Shown piece by piece: positions 5,357 through 14,418 of a DNA stretch of 24,606 nucleotides. This DNA is from a virus. A program made the translations under genes and the position numbers. Within the stretch, counting starts at the first letter, position 1. Each line of letters starts with the position of its first letter. The notes beneath the pieces were generated by a model. The model ran no database searches. It was given only the letters and a program-made list of their open reading frames with translations, and was not told where the DNA came from. Location: positions 1 to 24,606 of the IMG/VR virus record IMGVR_UViG_3300031841_002509; one strand, given 5' to 3'.

Positions 5357-7675
5357 TTAAAGTGTACTTAAATCTTTAAGTCTTGACGCTTGTTCTTGAG
5401 AAGTTGTAAGTTCGTTCTCAACCACATAGGTCTTCATTATGACAGTATCTTTGTCTTTCTGAGGGTTACGTACCACAGGATTGTCAAACGACGTTACAGA
5501 GGTCTCAGAATTGAATGAGACACCTCCACCCATTTGATTCATCATTGATAACATAGGTCCAAATCTTGCTACAGCTCCTCTTGTCATTACAGCTTCACCT
5601 CGTTCTGCCTCTATAAGTGTACCACCTTGTGCGTGTCTACGTCCACCAATCATACCACCTTTAGCATAACCTCTTTGTGATGTGATACCACCACCTGCGG
5701 CTCCTGCTGCTTCATCACCCTCAAACTTAGTTTTGTTTATGTTTTTAATTTGTACAGCTGTTGCTACCGCTAACGCCGCTGCGTTTGCAACCTTAACAAT
5801 CCAATCAAATGGTGATGGTAGTGTTGATGGTTGTGTTAATATCTGTATGATACCACTCGCTGCAGACATAATTGCCGTTGCCTTCTGTAGTTTCTTTCTT
5901 TTCTCAAATGCCGCCTTAGATGTCTTAGCTTCCTCATCGTAAGACGCTGCAATTGCGTTACCTACCGCTACAACAGAGTTAAGAGTTGCTGCTGCAACTT
6001 CTCCATACGCTTGTACCTCTTGTTGTTTGATGTTTCTAAGGTTTTCTTGGTGTTCTTTTTCTAATGCTTCTCTTAGTTCTGCATTTTCACCCGCATCAAA
6101 CAATCTTTGTTCATACGCTTTCTGTTCTATTGCACGTAAGTTGTCAAAGTACGCAGTAGTACCTTGAAGTAATGTTAGGTTCCTAAGTTCGAGTAATCTT
6201 AATTCCTTATCTAACTCAGCTCTTTGATCAGATAGTTTCTTTTCTGCCGCCTCTTTACGTTTTGCTTCAGCTTCTTTTTCTGCGGCTTCTCTCTCTTCTC
6301 TTTCTTTCTTATCTTGTTCTTTTCTTTTTAGACGGAACTTCTCTTGTATCTCAGCTAATATTTGTTGAAGTCTTTCTTCATCCTCATATTTTCTTTTCGC
6401 AGCTTTGATTGCTTCTTGTTCCTCAAACTCTATTTGTTGTCTAATCCTTGCATTTTCACTTTCTATCCTTGCAAGTGCATTAGCGTTCTCAAGTGCTGTT
6501 AACTCATCTTGGAAACTTTGTTCATCTGCAAGTGCTTGTTTCTCTTCCGCAAGTCTTTGTTGTCTTCTTTTCTCAGCTTCAGCGTTTCTCTTTTCTTGTT
6601 CTTTCTTTCTAATCTCCGCTCTCTTGTCCGCCTCTTCTTGATTGATCTTTGTAATATCTCTTTGTAGTCTTTCGTTGACAAGTCTAATGTAGTATGCCTT
6701 TTCAGTCTCAGATAATTCTTCGTCTTGTCTGATCTCTTCTCTTTTTGCTGCAGCATCCAATCTCGCTTGAGTAATCTTTTGTTCTTGTTCTGTTAACAAG
6801 TCACCCGTTAACTCAAACTCTCTTCTTAGTTTGTCTTGTGCTGCAAGTTGTTGTTCTAACGCTTCTTTCTCCGCAAGTTTCTTGTTAAACTCATCAAGAT
6901 TACCTGTAACGAATGCAATCGCCTTAGATAATGCGTTTAGTGCTGCTGTTAACGCTTTACCAATTAGATCTATAACAGGTTGTATTGCTTCACCTAATAC
7001 TTCGAATAAAGTACCAAATCTACCTACCGCATCTTGTAGTGGTTTGAATGAATTGAACGCTTTGACTACCGCTGCAACCAATAAACCAAATAAGACTACA
7101 AGTGCACCAATACCTGTTGATGCTATTGCCTTATCTAATGTCTTAAAAGAAAATCCTAAGTTTCTTAGTCCTAATCTTGCTGACTTTGCTGCGACTCTTA
7201 TTGATTCAAAACCACCCGCAATGAATCCGATTGGGCCAGGTATCTGTGAGAAGGTTGTAAGTGTTCTCTGTGTAGATATATCTAATTCTTCTTGTACATC
7301 TCTTAACCTTCTAATTTCTTTTGCAGTCTTCTTATATTCTTCTGTACCCGCTTGGTTTTCTAATCTAAGTGTTGCAAGTTTATCTTCCAACTTACCGATT
7401 CTCTCACCCATTGAGGTATACTCTCTTTCTGCTTCGTCAACCGCTTGTGTATTCTTTTCTGTACTCTTGGTAGTTTGTTTCAGTGCATCATCTAAATCAT
7501 CAAGGTCTTTGGTGGTTTCTTTGGTAGCATCACCTGTACCTTTCATAGCCATCTCAAGTTGTTCTAACTCTTCTGCTGATATCTCTGCACTATTAGACAG
7601 AAGATCCAATAACTCTTTGGTTACTTGTATCTCCTTACCATCTACTTTAATTTTTACTGCAACTTCCTTTGCCAT
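5357..7675 (-). CDS. Tail tape measure protein
   Basis: A 772-aa protein that sets tail length and is threaded through the tail tube. The order of parts is typical: charged N-terminal helices (residues 20-135), a hydrophobic segment at 187-206 (GIGALVVLFGLLVAAVVKAF) that could insert in the host membrane during DNA ejection, a long Glu/Lys/Arg coiled coil (about 265-540), an Ala-rich hydrophobic region near 590-650, and a Gly-rich tail GYAKGGMIGGRRHAQGGT followed by AERGEAVMTRGAVARFGP, which is diagnostic of many tape measures. At roughly 1.5 angstrom per residue (known rule) the tail would be about 115 nm. It overlaps the nucleotidyltransferase gene by 22 bases. No lytic transglycosylase or peptidase motif was seen. 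Confidence 0.92.
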   Translation of the reverse strand: MAKEVAVKIKVDGKEIQVTKELLDLLSNSAEISAEELEQLEMAMKGTGDATKETTKDLDDLDDALKQTTKSTEKNTQAVDEAEREYTSMGERIGKLEDKLATLRLENQAGTEEYKKTAKEIRRLRDVQEELDISTQRTLTTFSQIPGPIGFIAGGFESIRVAAKSARLGLRNLGFSFKTLDKAIASTGIGALVVLFGLLVAAVVKAFNSFKPLQDAVGRFGTLFEVLGEAIQPVIDLIGKALTAALNALSKAIAFVTGNLDEFNKKLAEKEALEQQLAAQDKLRREFELTGDLLTEQEQKITQARLDAAAKREEIRQDEELSETEKAYYIRLVNERLQRDITKINQEEADKRAEIRKKEQEKRNAEAEKRRQQRLAEEKQALADEQSFQDELTALENANALARIESENARIRQQIEFEEQEAIKAAKRKYEDEERLQQILAEIQEKFRLKRKEQDKKEREEREAAEKEAEAKRKEAAEKKLSDQRAELDKELRLLELRNLTLLQGTTAYFDNLRAIEQKAYEQRLFDAGENAELREALEKEHQENLRNIKQQEVQAYGEVAAATLNSVVAVGNAIAASYDEEAKTSKAAFEKRKKLQKATAIMSAASGIIQILTQPSTLPSPFDWIVKVANAAALAVATAVQIKNINKTKFEGDEAAGAAGGGITSQRGYAKGGMIGGRRHAQGGTLIEAERGEAVMTRGAVARFGPMLSMMNQMGGGVSFNSETSVTSFDNPVVRNPQKDKDTVIMKTYVVENELTTSQEQASRLKDLSTL

Positions 7676-8031
7676 TCTTGTATGTAGTCTATTATAAATT
7701 GTTTATCAGTAGAATCGAGTACATCTTGATAGTATTCTTTTTGAGAATCTATTGTTTGATATTTTATACCATCGATAACTTCATATTCAGGTAGTTCATC
7801 TTTCAACCATATATCTATAAGGTCATTACCTTTGATTTTACAACGTTTTGCGTCTTTTGCGAACACAGAGTTCGATTCATGACATTCACACTCTCCTATC
7901 GTCTCTAATCCATCCGTAGAGGTAATTACAATATCTATATCGTTTACATCTTCAGGATTGTTACCTACTAAACTTCCAACGAATACTACATCGTCTTTAC
8001 ATTGTGATATTTGTTCTACCAATTCTTTCAT
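7654..8031 (-). CDS. Minimal nucleotidyltransferase-like protein
   Basis: Start taken at ATG 8031, which overlaps the previous stop as TAATG (125 aa); an in-frame ATG at 8040 would add three residues. The sequence shows the pol-beta nucleotidyltransferase signature: G19-S20, ten residues, then D31-I-D33 (VFVGSLVGNNPEDVNDIDIVIT), and a third acidic residue at D73 in NDLIDIWL. These three acidic residues would bind two metal ions and transfer a nucleotide to a hydroxyl acceptor. C48, C50, H51 and C64 could add a metal site. The C-terminal helix (YYQDVLDSTDKQFIIDYIQEWQRKL) resembles the end of small MNT-like proteins. There is no HEPN partner nearby, so it is not an obvious toxin-antitoxin half. 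It overlaps the tape measure start by 22 bases, so it is expressed late with the tail genes. Substrate unknown. Confidence 0.65.
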   Translation of the reverse strand: MKELVEQISQCKDDVVFVGSLVGNNPEDVNDIDIVITSTDGLETIGECECHESNSVFAKDAKRCKIKGNDLIDIWLKDELPEYEVIDGIKYQTIDSQKEYYQDVLDSTDKQFIIDYIQEWQRKLQ

Positions 8032-8831
8032 TATGTACATGAATTAAATGTGTCAGTCGCATTACCATCAATACCGTAATCATATATAACCATAGATCCT
8101 ACTTGTACACATAGGTAGTAAGTACCTGAATTCCAATAGTATTCGAATGATTGTACAGTTCCATCACAGTCTATATATTCTCCAACAATAGATTCACCTG
8201 AGTAACTTGGTGTTGATATTCTCCAAGTTGTACACGTGTTAGCCGTTGGTGTTGGTGTCGGTGTTGGTATTACACCTGTTGCTGTAGGTGTAGGAGTTGG
8301 TGTAGGTGTAGGATAACCAAATGTCGGTGAAGGTGTAGGTGTTGGATTTACAGGATTATAAGTTGCGGTTGCACAAATAACAGTAACACATTCTTCACCA
8401 ATTAGTCTAAACTCGAATGTATATTCACCTTGAGGAAAATAAGTTACACCAAAATCAGCGGGTGAAATGTCTAACGCATTTCTTGTACCGTATTGTTCTG
8501 TTGTTGTTGGTGTTGAATTAGAAATACTATCTACCATTCTCCAAGGTTTGAAATAGTCTTGGTTTGGTAACATCATATGAACTGATAATATGGATATATT
8601 ACCTGATTGTCTTTTGAATGGTGTTGCACCATTTAGATTCCAATTGTAATAATAGGATAAGTCGATATTCTCAGTTGTACCTGTATTACTTGTTATAGTT
8701 AACCCACTGATTGAACCTGTAGGACAATTATCATTAATATCGTGTACAATGGTAACATCATATTCTACTCTATCATTGTTTGGATAGACAAAATCGTTGT
8801 TCGGTATTTGTGGAATGTATTTCTTACTCAT
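8031..8831 (-). CDS. Tail/adhesin protein with proline-threonine linker
   Basis: A 266-aa protein in three parts. Residues 1-160 are beta-rich (DVTIVHDINDNCPTGSISGL, YTFEFRLIGEECVTVICATATY) and look like an Ig-like or receptor-facing fold. Residues 162-196 are a low-complexity linker of Pro-Thr repeats broken by ATGVI. Residues 197-266 form a small C-terminal domain (CTTWRISTPSYSGESIVGEYIDCDG, then YYLCVQVG) with paired cysteines; the pattern YxDCDG...CVxxG is one I associate with repeated domains in Bacteroidetes phage tail proteins. The gene lies 28 bases after the 1851-aa baseplate gene, which uses the same kind of linker, and before the tape measure. A role at the tail tip or as an accessory fibre is inferred. 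No signal peptide is present. Confidence 0.6.
   Translation of the reverse strand: MSKKYIPQIPNNDFVYPNNDRVEYDVTIVHDINDNCPTGSISGLTITSNTGTTENIDLSYYYNWNLNGATPFKRQSGNISILSVHMMLPNQDYFKPWRMVDSISNSTPTTTEQYGTRNALDISPADFGVTYFPQGEYTFEFRLIGEECVTVICATATYNPVNPTPTPSPTFGYPTPTPTPTPTATGVIPTPTPTPTANTCTTWRISTPSYSGESIVGEYIDCDGTVQSFEYYWNSGTYYLCVQVGSMVIYDYGIDGNATDTFNSCT
8245..8345. repeat. Low-complexity GGTGTN tracts coding for Pro-Thr linker
   Basis: Tandem degenerate hexamers of the form gttggt/gtaggt at 8245-8269, 8284-8312 and 8325-8345 code on the minus strand for PTPTPT. Closely similar tracts lie at 8891-8936, 9548-9617 and 11581-11630 in the neighbouring 1851-aa gene, providing short homologies for recombination or slippage. 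Confidence 0.8.
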
Positions 8832-8859
8832 CTTATCTTAAAATATAATCTTTATTAAA

Positions 8860-11800
8860 TTAGATTTCGACATCACCAGGCGGCATCGCTGTTGGTGTAG
8901 GTGTCGGAGTTGGTGTTGCCGTTGGTATAGGAGTAGTTTGTGGTATACTGAAGTTGTATTGTAAATCAGTATTAATTTTAATCTCAACATTAGCACCATC
9001 ATGTAACTCAAAATATGTAGAATCACCAAACTCTGTATTTCTAACATCTACTAAACTCCATGAACTTTTACTCCAATAATAATCTGTAGGTCTTAGTTCA
9101 TATTGACTACCATTCTGTTCATAAGTTGGTGCAAGATTACTAAACCTACTCATCGTTAATCCTGTGAGTACAGGTGAACCATCAACATATACATCTACAC
9201 TTGTGTTAGTTGCTGCAAAGTTTGAGTACGTTCCATCGTTAACCCAACCCACATTATATAATAATTGTAATTTATACTTACCTGTAAAGTTTTCTCCTTC
9301 CGCTGTTGGATATACATAACTCATTGACTCATCATTCAATTGATTACCAACAAGACTTACGTTTGGATCAAATGCATTGTCTTTTACGAATGCACTACCA
9401 AATGGTGTAAGGTTACCTGTAAATTCAGGGTATACATAATGTGGTTCAAAGTATAGACCCAAGTATCTCCAATCTAATTCGTAATCTCTATCAATTGGTA
9501 CCTGTGGTACATTGTAACTTACTGTAACATTGATAGATTCTGTAACAGGTGGTGGTGTTGATGTAGGACCTGGCGTTGGTAACGGTGTTTGTGTTGGGCC
9601 AGGTGTTGGAGTTGGGAATGTTTGTAGTGGCCATTGTAACACACCTGTACTGTCTAACTTGACAATACCATTTGCGTCTAAGTTGTTAAATCTTGTAAAC
9701 GCACCTACACAAACTATATCTCCTGTACTATCAACTTTGATATCGTTAACTCTATCGTCAAACGCAGTATTGATTTCTAACATAAATGTTGTATCAATTG
9801 TGAAATCACTATTAAGTCTAACTAAATGATTGAATGGTATTCCATTGTATTCTGTAAAGTCACCCCCAAGTAATATCTTACCATCAGATTGTACTTCTAT
9901 AGCTCTTACAATACCGTTAAATCCTGATCCGTTAAACTCATCAGAAACTATGTTACCTGTACTGTCAATAAGTGCTATATAAGGTCTACTATAATCATCT
10001 ACTTGTTGGAAATCACCCACAACTAAGAATCCTTGACCTGTTATAAACCTCATATCATGTACTTCTCCATACACTGTTGGTTCTGCCCAACTAAAACTAT
10101 ATCCAAAGTAATCACCCGCATAACCTCTTGGGTTTCTCTTAATTAACCCATACTCACCATAGTACCATTGGTTCTCACTACTGTCAATGTACATACCATG
10201 AGTACGAGGATGTGATGATGATGTTGCTGTTGTTGGTACTGATGCAAAGAATCCTGTACCACTTTGTAGATCAGATTCTATTCTTGCAATTCTTGTACCA
10301 TCTTGTACATAGAACTTACCTGTATTGTCATCTCTACCAATTAGAGTACCATATAACGCAAATGAATCAAACGTATCAGGTTGTTGTTCTACAAGTCCAC
10401 CATTTCTATCGTACTTAGCAATGATTTGGAATAGTGATCCCGCTCTTTCATATAATCTGTTTGCAAAGTATGTTCCATCTGATTGTGGGAATATGATACT
10501 TGGTCTTGGATCGATAAGTGGACCCGCTGATCCAACATTCTTCATTACACTACCATATCCTGATTGAGGATCGAAGTCATCAAATACACAACCATCCTCA
10601 TCCAATGATCCCATTAAGAATACTGTTCTATCGTAAGAATCTTGTACTGATGTTCTACCTGATATGGCATCACAACTACTATCTGTTAGATAATATGGAG
10701 ATTGTTTGTTGATATTATAATCCCACGGATTAGCCCACCATAACATAGTGTCATCACTAAACATATATAGATAGTTAACCTCATTTTGGAAACCGTATAA
10801 CGGTGTTGGACATGGTCCTATTTCTGTAATCACTACTTCTTCTTTGAATGATACAGGTGATCCTGATACTGCGTTGAAACATACAGTAGTACCTGAAGGT
10901 AGACATTGAATCTCACCAAAGTTTGTAAATCCACTTTCTCGTTGTGTCTCAACAGGACCTACAATTAGATTTCTCCACCAAGAGTTCTCAAAATCATTTG
11001 ATGACCAACCATATAAGAAACACTTACCTTCTGTTTCTACAATGACATCACCATATCTTGCTTCTCCTGTATAGAAATCTATATATGCGAACTCAGGTCC
11101 ATCAGGAACTGTATCTCTTGTTATATCCTCTGCAGTTACACAGTAATTCATACATGTAGTACCTGTTACTGCTACTTCATCTACATCAAATCTATATTCG
11201 TAGTTACAATTTTCTATTGGTAGAGTAATTGTAAATTCAAAGTCCTCATAATCCCCATAATCGGTCTGTGTGAGACTTATAGATGTTTCCTTGATACCCG
11301 CATCACCGTTTTCATTATCGTTCGTGAAATCTCTTCTAATTAACGATGCGACAAGTGTTGTTGCAGGTACTGTTTTGTATACTCTAATAATAACATCTTG
11401 TGCTTCTTGTATTGCAGTAGAATAGAAGTCATCTACATTGGTATGGTGTCTTTGTGCAAGTACTCCATCCAAGTATACCTCATATCTGATAAGTGGGTTC
11501 GCGTTACTTAGTAGATAGTAATAACTGTCAATGATTGGTTCATATGTTACAATGAGTGCACCATCTGTATTGTAATATGGTGTTGGAGTTGGTGCAGGTA
11601 CTGTAGGTACAGGAGTAGGTGTTGGTGTTGTGATTGTACCGTGTGTTGTACTACTACCTGTTGTAAATCCAAATGATGATGATTTAGAGTTGAAGTCAGC
11701 ATTATCTGTATATACGTTTAACCAATCGTATTGTGTACCACCTGATGAATAACCCATAACAAGTGGATAGAATGTATTATTTAGATCACCACCTTCACTA

Positions 11801-14415
11801 AAGTGTGCTCCTGATATAGAGTAAACATATAGTGAATCGTATTCTCTATCAATACCACCATTTGTTTCGTAATCTTCTTCTGTTACTTCAATCCAATTCT
11901 GTCCTACAAGTACATTACTACCTTGTGAGAAATCACGTACACCTGTAACTACTGCTACATTACTTGTACCGTTAGCACCTTGTAGATAATCATATCTAAC
12001 AGATCTACCCCAATTGGTGTAGTTTAACTCTTCGTTAGTCATCTCAGTTTTAAACCTATAAACTGCAGAAGGATTATCTAAGTAATAATAATTAAAATAT
12101 CTTGTTGGATATGTTTGTAATACGTTGTTATATTGTATTAATTCAACATCTGTAAGTTGGTCTTCAGTTAGATTATATTCTTTAATTTTATTCCATTGGA
12201 AATATTGTTCTTTTAACTTAATTAAATCATTAGGTTTTATATTAAGAATATCATCAAGGTTTAGATTGAATTTACCTTTTACAAATCTTGTATTTTTGTT
12301 AAATAAATTGTTGATAGGATTCTCATAGAATCTTGTATATAGGTCAAACTTAGAATATGCGTCAAACGCTTGTACACCTACGTTCAATGATCTTTCTGAT
12401 TCAAACAGAATACTTAAACTATCGTTGTTTATCTTGTCGTCATCATCAGCACCAATTGGTGAGGTATGTGAGATGATTGGAATCTTCTCATATCTTGCAG
12501 CAAACTGATTGGATGTGCCAGGTTCTGATATCTTTATTTGGAATGTTTCTACTCCACCCGCAGGATCTGTGAATAACTCTCCTGTATTGTTAATAAATGG
12601 ATTTGCGTTGTCTACATAGTAGAATAACTTAGGTTTAGACTTTAGTCCTTCGTAAGTCCAAGTAACTGCACCGTCATCACCATCAGAAGAAGATTCTGAA
12701 TAGTTGATACCAAGTGGTAAGTCAATGTTACCTGAATTAGATACAACATCCCATTTTCTAATTACTTCAGGTGAGAATATAGTTTCTATCTTTTTAGATT
12801 TAGATCTAAACTCTGTTTGAGAATATACTTTCTTCTCACCATACACTCTATTGTGTATTCTCTCAAATTCTGAGTTACCACCGTCCTTATCTGATTTGTC
12901 AGATAGGATAATCTCACTCTCTATATAATTTTGTGCAGGTTCTACCGTAAATCCTTGATCGTAGGATAATTTACCTGACCAATCCAATACATCCCCTGAT
13001 CCCATGTAGAATGGTATAGGTTCCATAATGATTGTGTTAGGTTCTTCAAGATCAGGTGTGAATATTAGGTTAAATTTCTTTGCAACTGATGCAATAAAAT
13101 CTATCTGTTTGATTTCCTCATCAATTACAAGGTTCATGTTTAGTGTGTTACCTGATGTGTAGGTAATCTTTGTACCTGACGCTGCAGGATAGTAAGATGG
13201 ACCTTCACTAAAGTCATCAGCACTGTATTGACTGATTGCAACATTACTATTAACAATTTCAGGTTCAAATGGTGTACAACCTTGTACAACTGAGCCAGGA
13301 TTGTTGAATGGTTCTATTGTAATTGTTTTATCTGTAACAACACTCGCACATAAATCACGTATTGTTAGTTCTACTGTCTCATCACAATAACAAGGTACTC
13401 TTGTATTCTTCTTAACTATAGTTGCATAGTAAGAACTTGACAATGAAATGTATTCTACAATGACTTCAACATCTGATAGTGGGAATGATTGGTACTTAGG
13501 ATATTTGTAACCCATTAGTACATCTTCATTCGCAAAGTATCCATACATATACAACTGTTTGAACCATGGTGTTTCTTTAAAATCAGATTTTAGAGTATAA
13601 CCATAGAAGTCAAATATGAAATCAAATAAGTGATATACAGATAATGCAGGTTTTAGTTGGTTGATAAACAATCCATTTGTAGGACTGTTGAGGTTATAGT
13701 TTGTTGCTCCCGCAGATGCCGCAGCGGACGGGGAGGACCATGCACCCACAATTGTAGATGAATACAATCGTGTAGTACCTGTTGCGACATTACCGTCATC
13801 ATCGTACACATAACCATTGTGTACAATTGGGAACATATATTTTTCAGGTCTTCTGTTGTTTAGATCTTCCTCTCTATATGGACTTTCCTCCCACGGATTA
13901 GATACATCCTCAAGAGTTAAGTCAGGATTCCAACCATTGGTAACACTATAAGGTAAATCAGACAATAGTCCGTTACCCATTTGTCCAAACAATTCACCAA
14001 GTTGAGAATATAGAGTTACGTTGTACTCTGTTTTGTTTTCCTTGATTGATACCTTGTTAAGTTTCAGATAACCCTTAAAATAGACCACGTCGTCAATTAA
14101 AACTTGACAAGCGACCCTTTTTGTCGGATCAAAATATAAAGTGTCAGAATCAACGTTATAGAAGGTTTCAAAGAACCTATTATTTTTTTTTGAGCCAGGT
14201 ACTGCTATGGGTATTGAGTAGTCAGAGTTCTTCTTTGCGATGTTTTGTATTTCCGCGTAAGATTTGTTTATCTTAATTGGTGCACTTTTATACAAATCCA
14301 ATGTTTCATAAACAGGTACATTGTTTGTTGTAACTACAGGAGGATATGCCCCATCTGTTGATAAAACAGGATTACTATTCCCTGTTTCTACTCTTAATAT
14401 TGTTTGTTGACCCAT
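8860..14415 (-). CDS. Giant baseplate/adhesin protein with delta-60 repeats
   Basis: An 1851-aa protein, the largest in the window, starting 3 bases after the previous stop. Residues about 35-150 (LDLYKSAPIKINKSYAEIQNI, IPIAVPGSKKNNRFF, FKGYLKLNKVSIKENKTEYNVTLYSQLGELF) match a start I associate with Bacteroidetes phage baseplate/tail-tip proteins; residues up to about 900 continue as beta-rich structural sequence. A Pro-Thr linker at about 928-946 leads to Ig-like, cysteine-containing segments (950-1240). Residues about 1450-1597 contain three delta-60 (DUF5122-type) repeats, the clearest being ILLGGDFTEYNGIPFNHLVR, which form propeller-like folds. A second Pro-Thr linker (about 1600-1622) leads to a final beta domain (about 1625-1825), and a third Pro-Thr tract (1827-1841) sits almost at the very end. 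Likely function: tail-tip hub fused to receptor-binding modules. No enzyme motif seen. Confidence 0.75.
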   Translation of the reverse strand: MGQQTILRVETGNSNPVLSTDGAYPPVVTTNNVPVYETLDLYKSAPIKINKSYAEIQNIAKKNSDYSIPIAVPGSKKNNRFFETFYNVDSDTLYFDPTKRVACQVLIDDVVYFKGYLKLNKVSIKENKTEYNVTLYSQLGELFGQMGNGLLSDLPYSVTNGWNPDLTLEDVSNPWEESPYREEDLNNRRPEKYMFPIVHNGYVYDDDGNVATGTTRLYSSTIVGAWSSPSAAASAGATNYNLNSPTNGLFINQLKPALSVYHLFDFIFDFYGYTLKSDFKETPWFKQLYMYGYFANEDVLMGYKYPKYQSFPLSDVEVIVEYISLSSSYYATIVKKNTRVPCYCDETVELTIRDLCASVVTDKTITIEPFNNPGSVVQGCTPFEPEIVNSNVAISQYSADDFSEGPSYYPAASGTKITYTSGNTLNMNLVIDEEIKQIDFIASVAKKFNLIFTPDLEEPNTIIMEPIPFYMGSGDVLDWSGKLSYDQGFTVEPAQNYIESEIILSDKSDKDGGNSEFERIHNRVYGEKKVYSQTEFRSKSKKIETIFSPEVIRKWDVVSNSGNIDLPLGINYSESSSDGDDGAVTWTYEGLKSKPKLFYYVDNANPFINNTGELFTDPAGGVETFQIKISEPGTSNQFAARYEKIPIISHTSPIGADDDDKINNDSLSILFESERSLNVGVQAFDAYSKFDLYTRFYENPINNLFNKNTRFVKGKFNLNLDDILNIKPNDLIKLKEQYFQWNKIKEYNLTEDQLTDVELIQYNNVLQTYPTRYFNYYYLDNPSAVYRFKTEMTNEELNYTNWGRSVRYDYLQGANGTSNVAVVTGVRDFSQGSNVLVGQNWIEVTEEDYETNGGIDREYDSLYVYSISGAHFSEGGDLNNTFYPLVMGYSSGGTQYDWLNVYTDNADFNSKSSSFGFTTGSSTTHGTITTPTPTPVPTVPAPTPTPYYNTDGALIVTYEPIIDSYYYLLSNANPLIRYEVYLDGVLAQRHHTNVDDFYSTAIQEAQDVIIRVYKTVPATTLVASLIRRDFTNDNENGDAGIKETSISLTQTDYGDYEDFEFTITLPIENCNYEYRFDVDEVAVTGTTCMNYCVTAEDITRDTVPDGPEFAYIDFYTGEARYGDVIVETEGKCFLYGWSSNDFENSWWRNLIVGPVETQRESGFTNFGEIQCLPSGTTVCFNAVSGSPVSFKEEVVITEIGPCPTPLYGFQNEVNYLYMFSDDTMLWWANPWDYNINKQSPYYLTDSSCDAISGRTSVQDSYDRTVFLMGSLDEDGCVFDDFDPQSGYGSVMKNVGSAGPLIDPRPSIIFPQSDGTYFANRLYERAGSLFQIIAKYDRNGGLVEQQPDTFDSFALYGTLIGRDDNTGKFYVQDGTRIARIESDLQSGTGFFASVPTTATSSSHPRTHGMYIDSSENQWYYGEYGLIKRNPRGYAGDYFGYSFSWAEPTVYGEVHDMRFITGQGFLVVGDFQQVDDYSRPYIALIDSTGNIVSDEFNGSGFNGIVRAIEVQSDGKILLGGDFTEYNGIPFNHLVRLNSDFTIDTTFMLEINTAFDDRVNDIKVDSTGDIVCVGAFTRFNNLDANGIVKLDSTGVLQWPLQTFPTPTPGPTQTPLPTPGPTSTPPPVTESINVTVSYNVPQVPIDRDYELDWRYLGLYFEPHYVYPEFTGNLTPFGSAFVKDNAFDPNVSLVGNQLNDESMSYVYPTAEGENFTGKYKLQLLYNVGWVNDGTYSNFAATNTSVDVYVDGSPVLTGLTMSRFSNLAPTYEQNGSQYELRPTDYYWSKSSWSLVDVRNTEFGDSTYFELHDGANVEIKINTDLQYNFSIPQTTPIPTATPTPTPTPTAMPPGDVEI
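8891..8936. repeat. Pro-Thr coding tract at the 3' end of the 1851-aa gene
   Basis: Same degenerate GGTGTN repeat type as at 8245-8345. It codes for TPIPTATPTPTPTPTA and is followed by only eight or nine residues before the stop. Confidence 0.8.
9548..9617. repeat. Pro-Thr coding tract between delta-60 repeats and C-terminal domain
   Basis: G-rich degenerate repeats code for TPTPGPTQTPLPTPGPTSTP, a flexible linker inside the 1851-aa protein. It is the most Gly-containing of the four tracts. Confidence 0.75.
11581..11630. repeat. Pro-Thr coding tract in mid 1851-aa gene
   Basis: Degenerate GGTGTN-type repeats code for TTPTPTPVPTVPAPTPTP, which separates the baseplate-like N-terminal half from the adhesin-like half of the 1851-aa protein. 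Confidence 0.75.
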
Positions 14416-14418
14416 ACA

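Noticed and set aside
6831-7697. 288-codon plus-strand open frame rich in Ser, Ala and Cys opposite the tape measure
   Set aside because: It is a shadow of the tape measure gene, whose domains and codon pattern are clear. No leader, promoter or recognisable protein feature supports it.
8245-8345. G-rich tracts as a G-quadruplex or CRISPR-like array
   Set aside because: GG pairs are only two deep, the units are degenerate hexamers in frame with Pro-Thr codons, and there are no spacers.
13720-13745. Short GC-rich patch in the 1851-aa gene as sign of transfer
   Set aside because: It is about 25 bases long and codes for a Ser/Ala-rich loop (SSPSAAASAGA). Amino-acid composition explains it.
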